From contig NZ_FNZM01000001.1 of assembly GCF_900109265.1 (NCBI RefSeq), positions 310,001 through 374,000 of the forward strand: DNA of 64,000 nucleotides, written 5' to 3'. This document shows, piece after piece, positions 17,059 through 26,236 of this stretch. Made by a program: the position numbers and the translations under genes. The notes under the pieces were generated by a model. The model was not told where the DNA came from, did not search any database, and was given only the letters and a program-made list of their open reading frames with translations. Position 1 is the stretch's first letter, and each line of letters starts with the position of its first letter. The stretch is from Paraburkholderia tropica. Lineage in GTDB: Bacteria; Pseudomonadota; Gammaproteobacteria; Burkholderiales; Burkholderiaceae.

Positions 17059-17098
17059 GGCGCGACGCGTAGCGGTGCTGCGGGCTACGCGTCGCGCC
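17059..17098. repeat. Intercistronic hairpin, perfect 15-bp stem
   Basis: GGCGCGACGCGTAGC (17059-17073) and its exact complement (17084-17098) enclose a 10-nt loop. The hairpin is inside the leftward transport operon, between the binding-protein stop and the permease start. Such hairpins commonly stabilise the upstream binding-protein mRNA or reduce read-through; no U tract follows it. Confidence 0.75.
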
Positions 17099-17136
17099 GG
17101 TTCGGGCCGGTTCGTGCCGGTTCGTGCCGGTTCGTG
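17097..17136. repeat. 10-bp tandem repeat, four copies
   Basis: Four consecutive units of CCGGTTCGTG (the first reads CCGGTTCGGG) lie between the binding-protein gene and the hairpin. The 10-bp period is not coding-compatible and would place copies on one DNA face. Copy number may vary among strains. Confidence 0.8.
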
Positions 17137-17182
17137 CAGCAGGCGCACGCCGCGGCGTGCCGCCTGCTGACGTAATGCTCGC

Positions 17183-18415
17183 TTACTTGCCGAGCGACTT
17201 GTTCGCTTCGGTCGCGGCCTGGTTCAGCGCGTCGGCGGGCTTGGCCTTGCCGAGATAGATCGACTGCATCGCGTTGGTCACGGCCTTGGCGGTGTCTTCC
17301 CAGCCGGTCACGGTCGGCGCGAACTTCGCGTGCGGCAGCAACGCGACGAAGGCCTTCGTGTCCGGATCCTGGAACGCCGGGTCGCTCGCTTCGGCCTTGG
17401 TCGTCGGCAGGAAGCCTTCGGTGCTCGTGAACTCCACGCGCGGCTGCTTCGTGAACAGGAAGTCGAGGAACTTCCAGGCGCTCTTCTTCACCTTCGAGTT
17501 CTTGAACATCATGATCGAGTCGGTGACCGCGTAGGTGGCCGGCGCGGTCGCGACCGGAATCGGGTCGATGCCGTACTTGATGTTCGGCGCTTCCTTCTTC
17601 AGCTGCTTGGCGAGGAACGGCGCGGAGATCATCATCGCCACGCGGCCCTGCTTGAAGAGGTTCTGCACGTCTTCGCGGCTGTAGCCCGTAACGCCCGGCT
17701 CGGTCAGACCTTCGTCGATCATGGTCTTGTAGAGCGTGGCGGCCTTCACGCCGGCGGCCGAATTGAACGCGGCCTTGTTGTCCTTGCCCACCACGTCGCC
17801 GCCGTGCGTCCACAGCGCGTAGTAGAAGTACACGTCGGTTTCGATTTCCTTGCCTTGCAGACCGAAGCCCGCGATGCCCTTCGCCTTGAGCTTCTTCGAG
17901 GCGTCGATCACGTCGTTCCAGGTCTTCGGGCCGTTCGGATAGCCGACCGATGCGAGCATGTCCTTGTTGTAGTAGAGCGCGCGCGCCGAGGCCGCGATCG
18001 GCAGGCCGTAGATCTTGCCGTTGATCTCGCCCGGCGCGAGGAACGGACCGATGAAGCGGCCCTTGAAGTTCGCGTCCATGTACGGATCGAGCGGCTCGGC
18101 GATGTCGTCCTTCACGAAGTCGAGCAGCCAGCGCGTGCCGATGATCGCGAGGTCGGCGTTGGCGCCGCCGGAGATGTCGGTCTGAAGTTTCTGTTGCAGC
18201 GAGTCCCAGTTCACGTCTTCGATCTTGATGGTCGTGCCGGGATTGGCGGCCTCGAACTGCTTGGCCATTTTCTCGAAGTACGGCGCGGTGGCGTCGCTGT
18301 AGTGCGCGACGGTCACGCGCACCGTGTCGGCGTGCGCCGCGACGGCGATGCCGGCGAACGCGAGCGCGGCGGCCAGCTTGCCGAGCGTGAGGGTTGCACG
18401 TTGCTGAAACGACAT
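17183..18415 (-). CDS. ABC transporter periplasmic sugar-binding protein
   Basis: A 410-residue family 1 extracellular solute-binding protein. A signal peptide of about 29 residues ends at AVAAHA. The mature part shows the typical lobes: FEKMAKQFEAANPGTTIKIEDVNWDSLQQKLQ near the start, then INGKIYGLPIAASARALYYNKDML and FKQGRVAMMISAPF. It captures the substrate for the MalF/MalG permeases downstream. It is the first gene of the leftward operon and faces an SDR gene across a 351-bp promoter region. The substrate is not predictable; a sugar or polyol is likely given the SDR and RpiR neighbours. Confidence 0.93.
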   Translation of the reverse strand: MSFQQRATLTLGKLAAALAFAGIAVAAHADTVRVTVAHYSDATAPYFEKMAKQFEAANPGTTIKIEDVNWDSLQQKLQTDISGGANADLAIIGTRWLLDFVKDDIAEPLDPYMDANFKGRFIGPFLAPGEINGKIYGLPIAASARALYYNKDMLASVGYPNGPKTWNDVIDASKKLKAKGIAGFGLQGKEIETDVYFYYALWTHGGDVVGKDNKAAFNSAAGVKAATLYKTMIDEGLTEPGVTGYSREDVQNLFKQGRVAMMISAPFLAKQLKKEAPNIKYGIDPIPVATAPATYAVTDSIMMFKNSKVKKSAWKFLDFLFTKQPRVEFTSTEGFLPTTKAEASDPAFQDPDTKAFVALLPHAKFAPTVTGWEDTAKAVTNAMQSIYLGKAKPADALNQAATEANKSLGK

Positions 18416-18523
18416 TCTGACTCTCCTATGTGGTCTTCCTGTTTTATTGCACCGACTGCCGCCGCCTGGATGGGCGCGTTTTTTTGCTGCCTGTTTTTTG
18501 TGCCAGTTGCCTTGTTTGAAAAA

Positions 18524-18535
18524 ATCCTACAGGAT
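18524..18535. promoter_or_regulatory. Candidate operator in the divergent sugar-transport promoter
   Basis: ATCCT-AC-AGGAT is a perfect inverted repeat with 5-bp arms, flanked by A6 on the left and A7 on the right, 109 bp from the binding-protein start. The local RpiR-family regulator is the natural candidate ligand; this is inference from position only. Confidence 0.4.
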
Positions 18536-18710
18536 GAAAAAAACGTTGTCACCTGGGAAACGCGATATTGTTTTCTGCTCCTGAATTTGCATAACATGCC
18601 GTAAAACATGGGGGAAATCATGCAGTGCACTATGTGGGACGCCTGCGTGTAAACCCGCAACGGATCGCATGCCAAACGATATTTAACGTGCGTCTGTTGG
18701 AAATTTACAG

Positions 18711-18741
18711 GCCCGCTGGCGCGCACGCCGGCGGGCTTTTT
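18711..18741 (+). terminator. Orphan intrinsic terminator in the SDR 5' leader
   Basis: GCCCGCTGGC-GCGCAC-GCCGGCGGGC-TTTTT: a 10-bp stem (one G-U pair in RNA) with a 6-nt loop and U5. It ends 25 bp before the SDR ATG. No upstream gene on this strand needs termination, so it may end a small RNA or act as an attenuator. Confidence 0.75.
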
Positions 18742-18766
18742 CAGTCGATACGCGGAGAGTTCGAAC

Positions 18767-19540
18767 ATGAGCCGGGTAGTGCTGGTGACGGGCGCGAGCG
18801 GCGGCATCGGCCGTGCGCTGTGCAAGCGATTTCTCGACGACGGCGACACCGTGCTCGCGCTCGACCGCGACGCGGCGGGCGTGCAGCAACTCGCCGACGA
18901 ATTCGGCGCGCAACGGCTTGAGGCGCTGGCCGCCGACGTGAGCGATCCGCTCGCGATGGCCGACGCCGTGGCGCGCGGCGTGGCGGCGCGCGGTCCGGTC
19001 GACGTGGCGGTCGCCAATGCGGGCGGCGCGCTCGGCACGACGCTCGCGCATACCGATGCGGCGAGCTGGCGGCGCGACGTCGACCTCAATCTCAACGGCA
19101 CCTACAACACGATCGAAACCGTGCGAACGGCGATGATCGAACGCAGGCGCGGCGTGATGGTGCTGATCGGCTCCGTGAACGGACTGAGCGCGCTCGGGCA
19201 TCCCGCGTACAGCGCCGCGAAGGCGGGCCTCGTGAGCTACACGAAGGCGCTCGCGATGGAGCTGGGGCCGCACGGCATCCGCGCCAACATCGTGTGTCCG
19301 GGCACCGTGAAGACGCCCGCGTGGCGCGCGCGCGTGGAGCAGCATCCGGCCATCTTCGAACAACTGAGCAAGTGGTATCCGCTCGGCGATGTGGCCGAAC
19401 CCGCCGATATCGCCGACGCCGTGCATTTTCTGGCGTCGCCGCAAGCGCGCGTGATTACCGGCGTGGCCTTGCCGGTGGATGCGGGCCTCATGGCGGGCAA
19501 CCGGCTGATGGCGAACGAGCTGACGCTCGATCCGTTCTGA
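18767..19540 (+). CDS. SDR-family NAD(P)-dependent oxidoreductase
   Basis: A 257-residue classical short-chain dehydrogenase. It shows the cofactor loop TGASGGIG (8-15), NAG at about 84-86 (ANAGG), catalytic Ser in VLIGSVNG, YSAAK (active-site Tyr/Lys, about 150-154) and the IVCPGTVKTPAW segment. Its location between a sugar/polyol ABC binding protein and the transporter ATPase suggests it oxidises the imported polyol or sugar; the substrate is unknown. It is followed after 79 bp by the ATPase gene. Confidence 0.9.
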   Translation: MSRVVLVTGASGGIGRALCKRFLDDGDTVLALDRDAAGVQQLADEFGAQRLEALAADVSDPLAMADAVARGVAARGPVDVAVANAGGALGTTLAHTDAASWRRDVDLNLNGTYNTIETVRTAMIERRRGVMVLIGSVNGLSALGHPAYSAAKAGLVSYTKALAMELGPHGIRANIVCPGTVKTPAWRARVEQHPAIFEQLSKWYPLGDVAEPADIADAVHFLASPQARVITGVALPVDAGLMAGNRLMANELTLDPF

Positions 19541-19619
19541 GCCGCAGAAAAGCCGCTAAAACAAGCAGGAAAACACACGCAAGCAGCGATAACAGCACAC
19601 GACAGCACACGAGGACAGC

Positions 19620-20684
<1,065 letters not shown>

Positions 20685-20745
20685 AGCATTGAACCCGGGC
20701 GTCGGGCGTCTCGCATCTTCCACGGTTCAACCCACGGAACATAGC

Positions 20746-21618
20746 TTGCCGGTCTCCAACCTGATCCATCACATCCGCAACGTGGCGGAGTCGCTGCGGC
20801 CCGCCGAACGCAAGGTCGCGGAGATGGTGCTCGCCGACATCGACTTCGCGATGCGCGCGAGCATCACCGAACTCGCGTTGCGCGCGGACGTCTCCGAGCC
20901 GTCGGTCACGCGTTTTTGCCGCGCGGTGGGCGCGCACGGCCTGCGCGACTTCAAGATGCGGCTCGCGCAGAGCGCGGCGGGCGGCGTGCCGTTTTCCGCC
21001 GCCGACGACGCGGCGAGCGGCGAGCCCGCGCAGATGGGCTCGTTGCTCGACAAGGTCGCCGACGCCGTGGTGCAGGGCGTGATGCACGCGCGCGCCTCGC
21101 TCGATCCGGCCGTGTTCGAGGCGGCGGTGGCGGCGCTCGGCAGCGCGCGGCGGGTGTATTTCTTCGGCGTGGGCGCGGGTTCGGGGCTGGTCGCGAACGA
21201 CGCGGCGCTGCGTTTCCTGCGTCTGGACGTGGCCGCGAGCGCGTTCACCGACGCGCATTTGCAGCGCCTTTATGCCGGTTTGCTCGAACCCGGCGACGTC
21301 GCTTTCGCGATCTCGCAGTCGGGCCGCAGCGTGGAAGTGAACGAGAGCATTCAGATCGCCAAGGAGCGCGGCGCGACCACCATCGCGCTGACGAACGCGG
21401 GTTCGCGGCTCGCGTGGGTGGTCGACATTCCGCTGCTGCTGCGCGTGCCGGCCGCCGACGAGCCGCACGCGCCGGGCGTGCCGCGCATCGCGCATCTCAC
21501 GGTGATCGACGCGCTCGCGCTGGGCGTTTCGCTCGGGCTCGGACCGAAGACGCTCGCCAAGATGCGCGACGCGCAGGCGCGCAGCGACTCGGACAGCGCG
21601 GGCGAAGTGAAGGCGTAA
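20746..21618 (+). CDS. RpiR/MurR-family regulator with SIS domain
   Basis: About 290 residues. The N-terminal HTH_6 domain reads LRPAERKVAEMVLADI, then ITELALRADVSEPSVTRFCRAVGAHGLRDFKM. The C-terminal SIS sugar-phosphate-binding domain reads RRVYFFGVGAGSGLVANDA, then AISQSGRSVEVNES. Such regulators sense sugar phosphates. The start is uncertain: no ATG fits. TTG 20746 (PVSNLIHHIRN) is chosen; TTG 20689 would add 19 residues without family similarity. It lies directly after the transporter ATPase and probably controls both divergent transport transcripts. It is convergent with the P450 gene with only 14 bp between stops. Confidence 0.88.
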   Translation: MPVSNLIHHIRNVAESLRPAERKVAEMVLADIDFAMRASITELALRADVSEPSVTRFCRAVGAHGLRDFKMRLAQSAAGGVPFSAADDAASGEPAQMGSLLDKVADAVVQGVMHARASLDPAVFEAAVAALGSARRVYFFGVGAGSGLVANDAALRFLRLDVAASAFTDAHLQRLYAGLLEPGDVAFAISQSGRSVEVNESIQIAKERGATTIALTNAGSRLAWVVDIPLLLRVPAADEPHAPGVPRIAHLTVIDALALGVSLGLGPKTLAKMRDAQARSDSDSAGEVKA

Positions 21619-21632
21619 CGCGCGCTGAAGTG

Positions 21633-23081
21633 CTAGCGCACGCGCTTGCGCAGCTTCACCGGCATCGTGTCCGGCACCATCGTGAACGCCGACACCTCTT
21701 TGATCTGCTCTGGATCGATGGCCAGCTCGATTTCGAATTCGTTCATCAGCATCGAGAGCGCGAGGCGCATTTCCACCGTCGCGAGATGGCGTCCGGGGCA
21801 TACGCGCGGACCCGCGCCGAATTGCAGATACGCACGCACGTCATGTGCGCCATGCGCGCCTTCGCGCGGCGCGTCGTGCTCGCCCTTGCGCATCCAGCGC
21901 CACGGATCGTAGCGCTGCGGATCGGCGAAATTTTTCTCGTCGATCATCGCGGGCCGCGCGACGAAGAACATGCGCGTACCTTTGGGCAGCGCGACGTTGT
22001 CGACCACCACGTCTTCGAGCGGTTCGAACGAATGCACGGCGGCGACCGGCCGCAGACGCGTCGCTTCGATGGCGATCGCTTCGAAGATGTCGAGGTCCTT
22101 GAGCGTGGCGTAGTCGGGGCACACGGGCGCGTCGCCGAGTACGCGATGCGCTTCCTCGCCCAGATGCGTCTGCAACGCGGCGTCGGCGGCCAGATAGGGC
22201 AGCGTCCACGCGATCGAATCGGCGGTCGTGTCCTCGCCCGCGAGCAGCAGCGTGAGCACGTTGGCGCGAATCTGCGCATCGGAAATCGGCTCGCCGTCGT
22301 GTTGTTGCTGCACGAGCATCGCTTCGAGCAGGTTGCGCGGCAGTTCGGACGGCTCGTCGCGCATGCGCGTGCGAGCGCGCGCCATCATCGAGTCGATGTA
22401 GCGGTGTACTTCCGCGAGCGAGTGATCGAGCTTGCGGTCGGCGGGCAGTTTGAATACGCGCCAGTACGGAAACAGCGCGTTGATGCGGCCCATCACGGCG
22501 GGCAGGATGCGTTCGAGATGCTCCTGGATCACGCCGTGATCCTGATCGAGCGTGCGCGGGTCTTCGCCGAACGCGAGCGCGCTCGTCACGTCCACCGTGT
22601 AGCGCTTGAGGTCGTCGGTCATCTCGACGGTCTCGCCGCGCTCGGCCGCGCGCAGCCAGCGCGTGCGCAGACGCTGCGTGATCTCCGCGAGCGTCGGATA
22701 GAACGCCTTGATGTTGGGGATCGAAAGCGCCTGCATCACGAGCCGCCGATGCGATTCCCACTGCACGCCTTCGGAGGAAAAGAGCCCGTTCGCGCCCATT
22801 TCGTCGAACACGCTTTCGATCGGCGAATAGCGGCGATAGCGGTGCGGGCGCTCGCGCATGATCGACTGGATCAGTTCGGTGTCGGTCCAGATCGTGATGG
22901 GGATGCTGCCCACCTGGAAGCGGTACGGGGTGCCGAGTTCTTCGGCCCAGCGTTCGAGGATCTGGTGCAGCCGCGTGGGTTCGAGTTGCAGCAGGTTGCC
23001 GATCAGCGGCAGGCCGCGCGGGCAGGGCAGGTCGGCGACCTGGCGCAGCGCGGTGGCGGAACCGGTGGAGGCGGTGCTCAT
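21633..23081 (-). CDS. Cytochrome P450
   Basis: A 482-residue soluble haem-thiolate monooxygenase. It shows I-helix AGEDTT (281-286), the K-helix ExxR pair Glu339/Arg342 in IEATR, and the haem loop FGAGPRVCPG with ligand Cys428. The N-terminus PCPRGLPLIGNLLQL and overall length resemble the class E, fatty-acid-hydroxylase-like bacterial P450s rather than short camphor-type enzymes. No membrane anchor, ferredoxin or reductase is adjacent, so redox partners are elsewhere. The ATG 23081 is preferred over upstream codons that look non-coding. The substrate is unknown. Confidence 0.93.
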   Translation of the reverse strand: MSTASTGSATALRQVADLPCPRGLPLIGNLLQLEPTRLHQILERWAEELGTPYRFQVGSIPITIWTDTELIQSIMRERPHRYRRYSPIESVFDEMGANGLFSSEGVQWESHRRLVMQALSIPNIKAFYPTLAEITQRLRTRWLRAAERGETVEMTDDLKRYTVDVTSALAFGEDPRTLDQDHGVIQEHLERILPAVMGRINALFPYWRVFKLPADRKLDHSLAEVHRYIDSMMARARTRMRDEPSELPRNLLEAMLVQQQHDGEPISDAQIRANVLTLLLAGEDTTADSIAWTLPYLAADAALQTHLGEEAHRVLGDAPVCPDYATLKDLDIFEAIAIEATRLRPVAAVHSFEPLEDVVVDNVALPKGTRMFFVARPAMIDEKNFADPQRYDPWRWMRKGEHDAPREGAHGAHDVRAYLQFGAGPRVCPGRHLATVEMRLALSMLMNEFEIELAIDPEQIKEVSAFTMVPDTMPVKLRKRVR

Positions 23082-23229
23082 GGGGCTGTCCTTGTGATGG
23101 GGCCGCCGTGCCTGCCGATATCTGTCGACGCGTATCGGCACGGATTTGCGCGGATTGGCGCGTCGACACACCGGATCGGGGCGCGTGGCGGCGCCAGGCG
23201 TTGCGCGTGAATCGTCTGATGGAAGCCGA

Positions 23230-24081
23230 TTATAGCGGCGCGGCCGCCGCGCCCGCCACGTAGCCGAAGCGCCGCGAGAGGCGTTCGGCAGCCGCCATCA
23301 GCAGGGACGCGCAGGCGCCGTCGCGGCCGGTGTCGATGTGACCCGACGGGCCCATCAGCGCGAGTACGAGGCAGACGCTGCCGGTGTGATCGAAGACCGG
23401 CGCAGCCACGGTGCTGATGCCGGGAATCGGCTTGTCGAGCGCGGTGTCGAGCCCTTGCGCGCGGATCGCGGCGAGGCGTTCGACGTAGGCGGCGTTCGCG
23501 TTCGCCGCATTGGCCGTGTTCGCGGACGGCGTCGCGCCCGCGAGGCGCAGGCCGTCCTGCGCGAGCAGCGCGGCGCGCACGTCGTCGTCGAACCAGGCGG
23601 CGAACACGCGGCCGATCGCCGTGTTGACGATCGACATGACGGTGCCGGGCCGCAGGCTCACGTGCAACGGCCGCGTGGATTCTTCGAGCCGCACGACGGT
23701 CGGGCCGAGCGGGCCTTGCACCGCGAGCGCGACGCTCATGCCGGTCGCGGCGGCGAGGCCGACGAGTTCGGCGTCGGCTTCGCGCACCGGCGAAAGGCGC
23801 GCGAGACCCAGCAGGCCCAGTTCGAGGCTCAGCGGCCCCGCGCCGTAGCGGCCCGCTTCGTCGCGTTCGAGCAGACCGGTTTTCAGCAGGCTCACGAGGT
23901 GCGGAAAGGCCTTCGCGCTCGGCATGCCCGCCGCCGCCGCGAGGTCGCGCAGCGCGAGCGGTTCGCCCGCCGCGACGAGCGCGGCCAGCAGCTCGCCGGT
24001 GGCGTCGAGCGCCTGGATGCCGCGTTGCGGTTTGTCGGCGGTGTCGGTCTGGACGGGCGGCGTAGGGTCGGACTTCGGCAT
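23230..24081 (-). CDS. IclR-family transcriptional regulator (tandem copy 1)
   Basis: A 283-residue protein. The N-terminal winged helix (QRGIQALDATGELLAALVA, then LALRDLAAAAGMPSAKAFPHLVSLLKTGLLER) precedes an IclR effector domain (about 110-275; PGTVMSIVNTAIGRVFAAW, PGISTVAAPVFDHTGSVCLVLALMG). Its ATG begins 2 bp after the stop of a second IclR gene, and the two are clear paralogues along their length. Both are divergent from the MBL-fold/FAD-monooxygenase operon. IclR proteins commonly control aromatic catabolism; the effector is unknown. Confidence 0.92.
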   Translation of the reverse strand: MPKSDPTPPVQTDTADKPQRGIQALDATGELLAALVAAGEPLALRDLAAAAGMPSAKAFPHLVSLLKTGLLERDEAGRYGAGPLSLELGLLGLARLSPVREADAELVGLAAATGMSVALAVQGPLGPTVVRLEESTRPLHVSLRPGTVMSIVNTAIGRVFAAWFDDDVRAALLAQDGLRLAGATPSANTANAANANAAYVERLAAIRAQGLDTALDKPIPGISTVAAPVFDHTGSVCLVLALMGPSGHIDTGRDGACASLLMAAAERLSRRFGYVAGAAAAPL

Positions 24082-24083
24082 GG

Positions 24084-24923
24084 TCAATTCGATGTCGATG
24101 AAAACGCGGCGCGTGCGATGGCGCCGCCGGCCTCGCGCAGCGCGCGCACGAGTGCGCCGTCGGGCCGCACGTCGAGCGCGCCGCTCGCGCCGATCGCCGT
24201 AAGCGTGAGACGCAGCGTGCCCGCGGCGTCGAGCACCGGCACGCAGACGCTGCTCACGCCGGGGCTCGGGGCGTCGATGCCCAGTTCGAAGCCGCGCGCG
24301 CGGATCGTGTCGAGCGCGGCGGCGAAGGCCGCGTCCTCGCGTGGCGCAGCGTCGGGCGCGGTGTCGGGCGCATTCGAGGTGCCGCGCCAGACCGGCTGCG
24401 ACGTCTGGTTGGCCCACATCGCGTGGAGCGCGGCGTCATCGAGATACGCGCAGAACACGCGGCCCGTGGACGTGGCCGGCAGCGACATCACCGTGCCCAC
24501 GTGCAGATTCACGTGCAGCGGCAGGCTCGCATGCTCGTAGCGCACGATGGTCGGTCCCTGAGGTCCGGCGATGCAGATCGCCACGCTGCAGTTGTGCGCC
24601 TGCGCGAGCGCTGCCGCGTGCGGCACGGCTTCACGCAGCGCGGGCTGTTGCGCGAGATGCAGCAGGCCGAGGCGCAGCGCGAGCGGACCGGCTTCGTAGC
24701 GGCCCGAGAGCGCGTCGCGCTTGATCAGGCCGAGGCGCGTGAGGCTCACCAGATAGGCGTGCGCCTGGCTCGACGGAATGTCCGCGCCGGCCGCGAGATC
24801 GCTGGGCGCGAGCGGCACGCGCGCGTCGGCGAGCATGCGCAGCAGGCGCGCGCCCACTTCCACGCTCTGAATGCCGCGCTGCGTTTTCGCGCCTTCCGTG
24901 TCGGCGTTGCGAGGGGTCTTCAC
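24084..24923 (-). CDS. IclR-family transcriptional regulator (tandem copy 2)
   Basis: A 279-residue paralogue of the downstream gene. The winged helix is QRGIQSVEVGARLLRMLAD, then LAPSDLAAGADIPSSQAHAYLVSLTRLGLIKRD; the effector domain is about 100-270 (VGTVMSLPATSTGRVFCAYLDD, PGVSSVCVPVLDAAGTLRLTLTAIG). It contains an Ala/Pro-rich insert at about 185-200. It is promoter-proximal and divergent from the MBL-fold gene across 257 bp containing a perfect 8-bp-arm palindrome, the probable operator. Confidence 0.92.
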   Translation of the reverse strand: MKTPRNADTEGAKTQRGIQSVEVGARLLRMLADARVPLAPSDLAAGADIPSSQAHAYLVSLTRLGLIKRDALSGRYEAGPLALRLGLLHLAQQPALREAVPHAAALAQAHNCSVAICIAGPQGPTIVRYEHASLPLHVNLHVGTVMSLPATSTGRVFCAYLDDAALHAMWANQTSQPVWRGTSNAPDTAPDAAPREDAAFAAALDTIRARGFELGIDAPSPGVSSVCVPVLDAAGTLRLTLTAIGASGALDVRPDGALVRALREAGGAIARAAFSSTSN

Positions 24924-25053
24924 GCGTTGTCCCGGGCTGAAAAAGGGTCCATGTTAACCGAAGCGCGCGCGATTTCCCGCCGATCGCCCGCCGATCGCCT
25001 GCGCGGGCGAAGCGGCGCAAAGCGCAACTGTCGGCGCGATCCAGAAATTAGCA

Positions 25054-25102
25054 AATAGCGATAGTATTCGCTATTGACAAATAAAAATCGCTGGACGATC
25101 AT
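25054..25102 (+). promoter_or_regulatory. Promoter of the MBL-fold operon with IclR-type palindrome
   Basis: AATAGCGA-TAGTAT-TCGCTATT (25054-25075) is a perfect inverted repeat with 8-bp arms. It abuts a consensus -35, TTGACA (25074-25079), followed at 17 bp by GATCAT (25097-25102, four of six -10 bases). The palindrome overlaps the -35 by two bases, a position suited to repression or to activator contact by one of the adjacent IclR proteins (inference). Confidence 0.65.
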
Positions 25103-25180
25103 GGCCTCACCCCGGCAGAACAGCGGATCATTCAAACGAGACAGGGCGACACCCCCCGCCCCTACAAACGGAGACTCACG

Positions 25181-26140
25181 ATGGCAAAGGCGTTCGCATC
25201 CCAGGCCGACCTCGAAGAGAAGCAGGTCACGTTCACGCAGCTCTCTGAAAACGCATACGCCTACACCACCGAAGGCGACCCGAATTCGGGCGTGATCATC
25301 GGCGACGACGGCGTGCTGATCGTCGATACCACGGCCACGCCCGCCATGGCGCAGGACCTCATCGCGAAGATCCGCAGCGTCACCGACAAGCCCATCAAAT
25401 ACGTCGTGCTCTCGCACTATCACGCGGTGCGCGTGCTGGGTGCGTCGGCGTATTTCAAGGAAGGCGCGCAGCAGATCATCGCGAGCCGCGGCACGTACGA
25501 GATGATCGTCGAGCGCGGCGAGCAGGACATGAAGTCGGAGATCGAGCGCTTTCCGCGTCTGTTCGCGGGCGTCGAAACGGTGCCGGGCCTCACGTGGCCC
25601 ACGCTCGTGTTCGAGAAGGAAATCACGCTGTTCCTCGGCAAGCTGGAAGTGAAGATCGCGCATCTGGGTTCGGGCCACACGAAGGGCGACACCGTGGTCT
25701 GGCTGCCGCAGCAAAAGGTGCTGTTCTCCGGCGATCTCGTGGAATACGACGCGGCCTGTTATTGCGGCGATGCGCAACTCGCCGACTGGCCCGCCACGCT
25801 CGAAGCGCTGCGCGCGCTGGGCGCGCAAAAGCTCGTGCCGGGCCGCGGCCCCGCGCTGCTCAATCCCGCCGACGTGAACAAGGGCCTCGATTACACGAAG
25901 GATTTCGTTTCCACGCTGCTCGCGCAGGGCCGCAAGGCGGTCGAACGCCAGCTCGATCTCAAGCAGTCGATGGCGCTCACGCGCGAGGCGATGGACCCGA
26001 AGTTCGGCCACGTCTTCATCTACGAACACTGCCTGCCGTTCGACGTCTCGCGCGCGTACGACGAAGCGAGCGGCATCACGCATCCGCGCATCTGGACCGC
26101 GCAGCGCGACAAGGAAATGTGGGACGCGTTGCAGGATTGA
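25181..26140 (+). CDS. Metallo-beta-lactamase-fold protein with degenerate second metal site
   Basis: A 319-residue MBL-fold protein. Strand-loop order is preserved: GVLIVDTTA (44-52), LSHYHAVR (78-84, where HxHxDH is expected), GSGHTKGDT (His166) and SGD (Asp185). His79, His81, His166 and Asp185 keep a Zn1-type site and bridging ligand. Asp and His of HxHxDH are Val83 and Arg84, and the usual GHG histidine is Arg222 (PGRGP), so all three Zn2 ligands are lost. It heads an operon with an FAD monooxygenase and a DUF2783 protein. Hydrolytic function is therefore doubtful; the true role is unknown. Confidence 0.9.
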   Translation: MAKAFASQADLEEKQVTFTQLSENAYAYTTEGDPNSGVIIGDDGVLIVDTTATPAMAQDLIAKIRSVTDKPIKYVVLSHYHAVRVLGASAYFKEGAQQIIASRGTYEMIVERGEQDMKSEIERFPRLFAGVETVPGLTWPTLVFEKEITLFLGKLEVKIAHLGSGHTKGDTVVWLPQQKVLFSGDLVEYDAACYCGDAQLADWPATLEALRALGAQKLVPGRGPALLNPADVNKGLDYTKDFVSTLLAQGRKAVERQLDLKQSMALTREAMDPKFGHVFIYEHCLPFDVSRAYDEASGITHPRIWTAQRDKEMWDALQD

Positions 26141-26236
26141 GCGGGCGATGAGCAGGGCGCGCGCGTCGCCGGGTGCATGCATGCAGGCACGCACGCGCGC
26201 GCTGAATGCCGCTAAAGGCATGGTGGAGACAAAACA

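Larger units (their letters stand above)
18416..18766. other. Divergent promoter region of the sugar/polyol transport locus
   Basis: About 350 bp, unusually A+T-rich. It contains the palindrome ATCCT-AC-AGGAT (18524-18535) flanked by A-runs, and an intrinsic terminator (18711-18741) just ahead of the SDR start. Both half-operons must start here. Confidence 0.7.

Noticed and set aside
17097..17136. CRISPR-like or insertion-sequence origin for the 10-bp repeats
   Set aside because: Units are adjacent without spacers, only 10 bp long, and no cas or transposase gene or target duplication is present.
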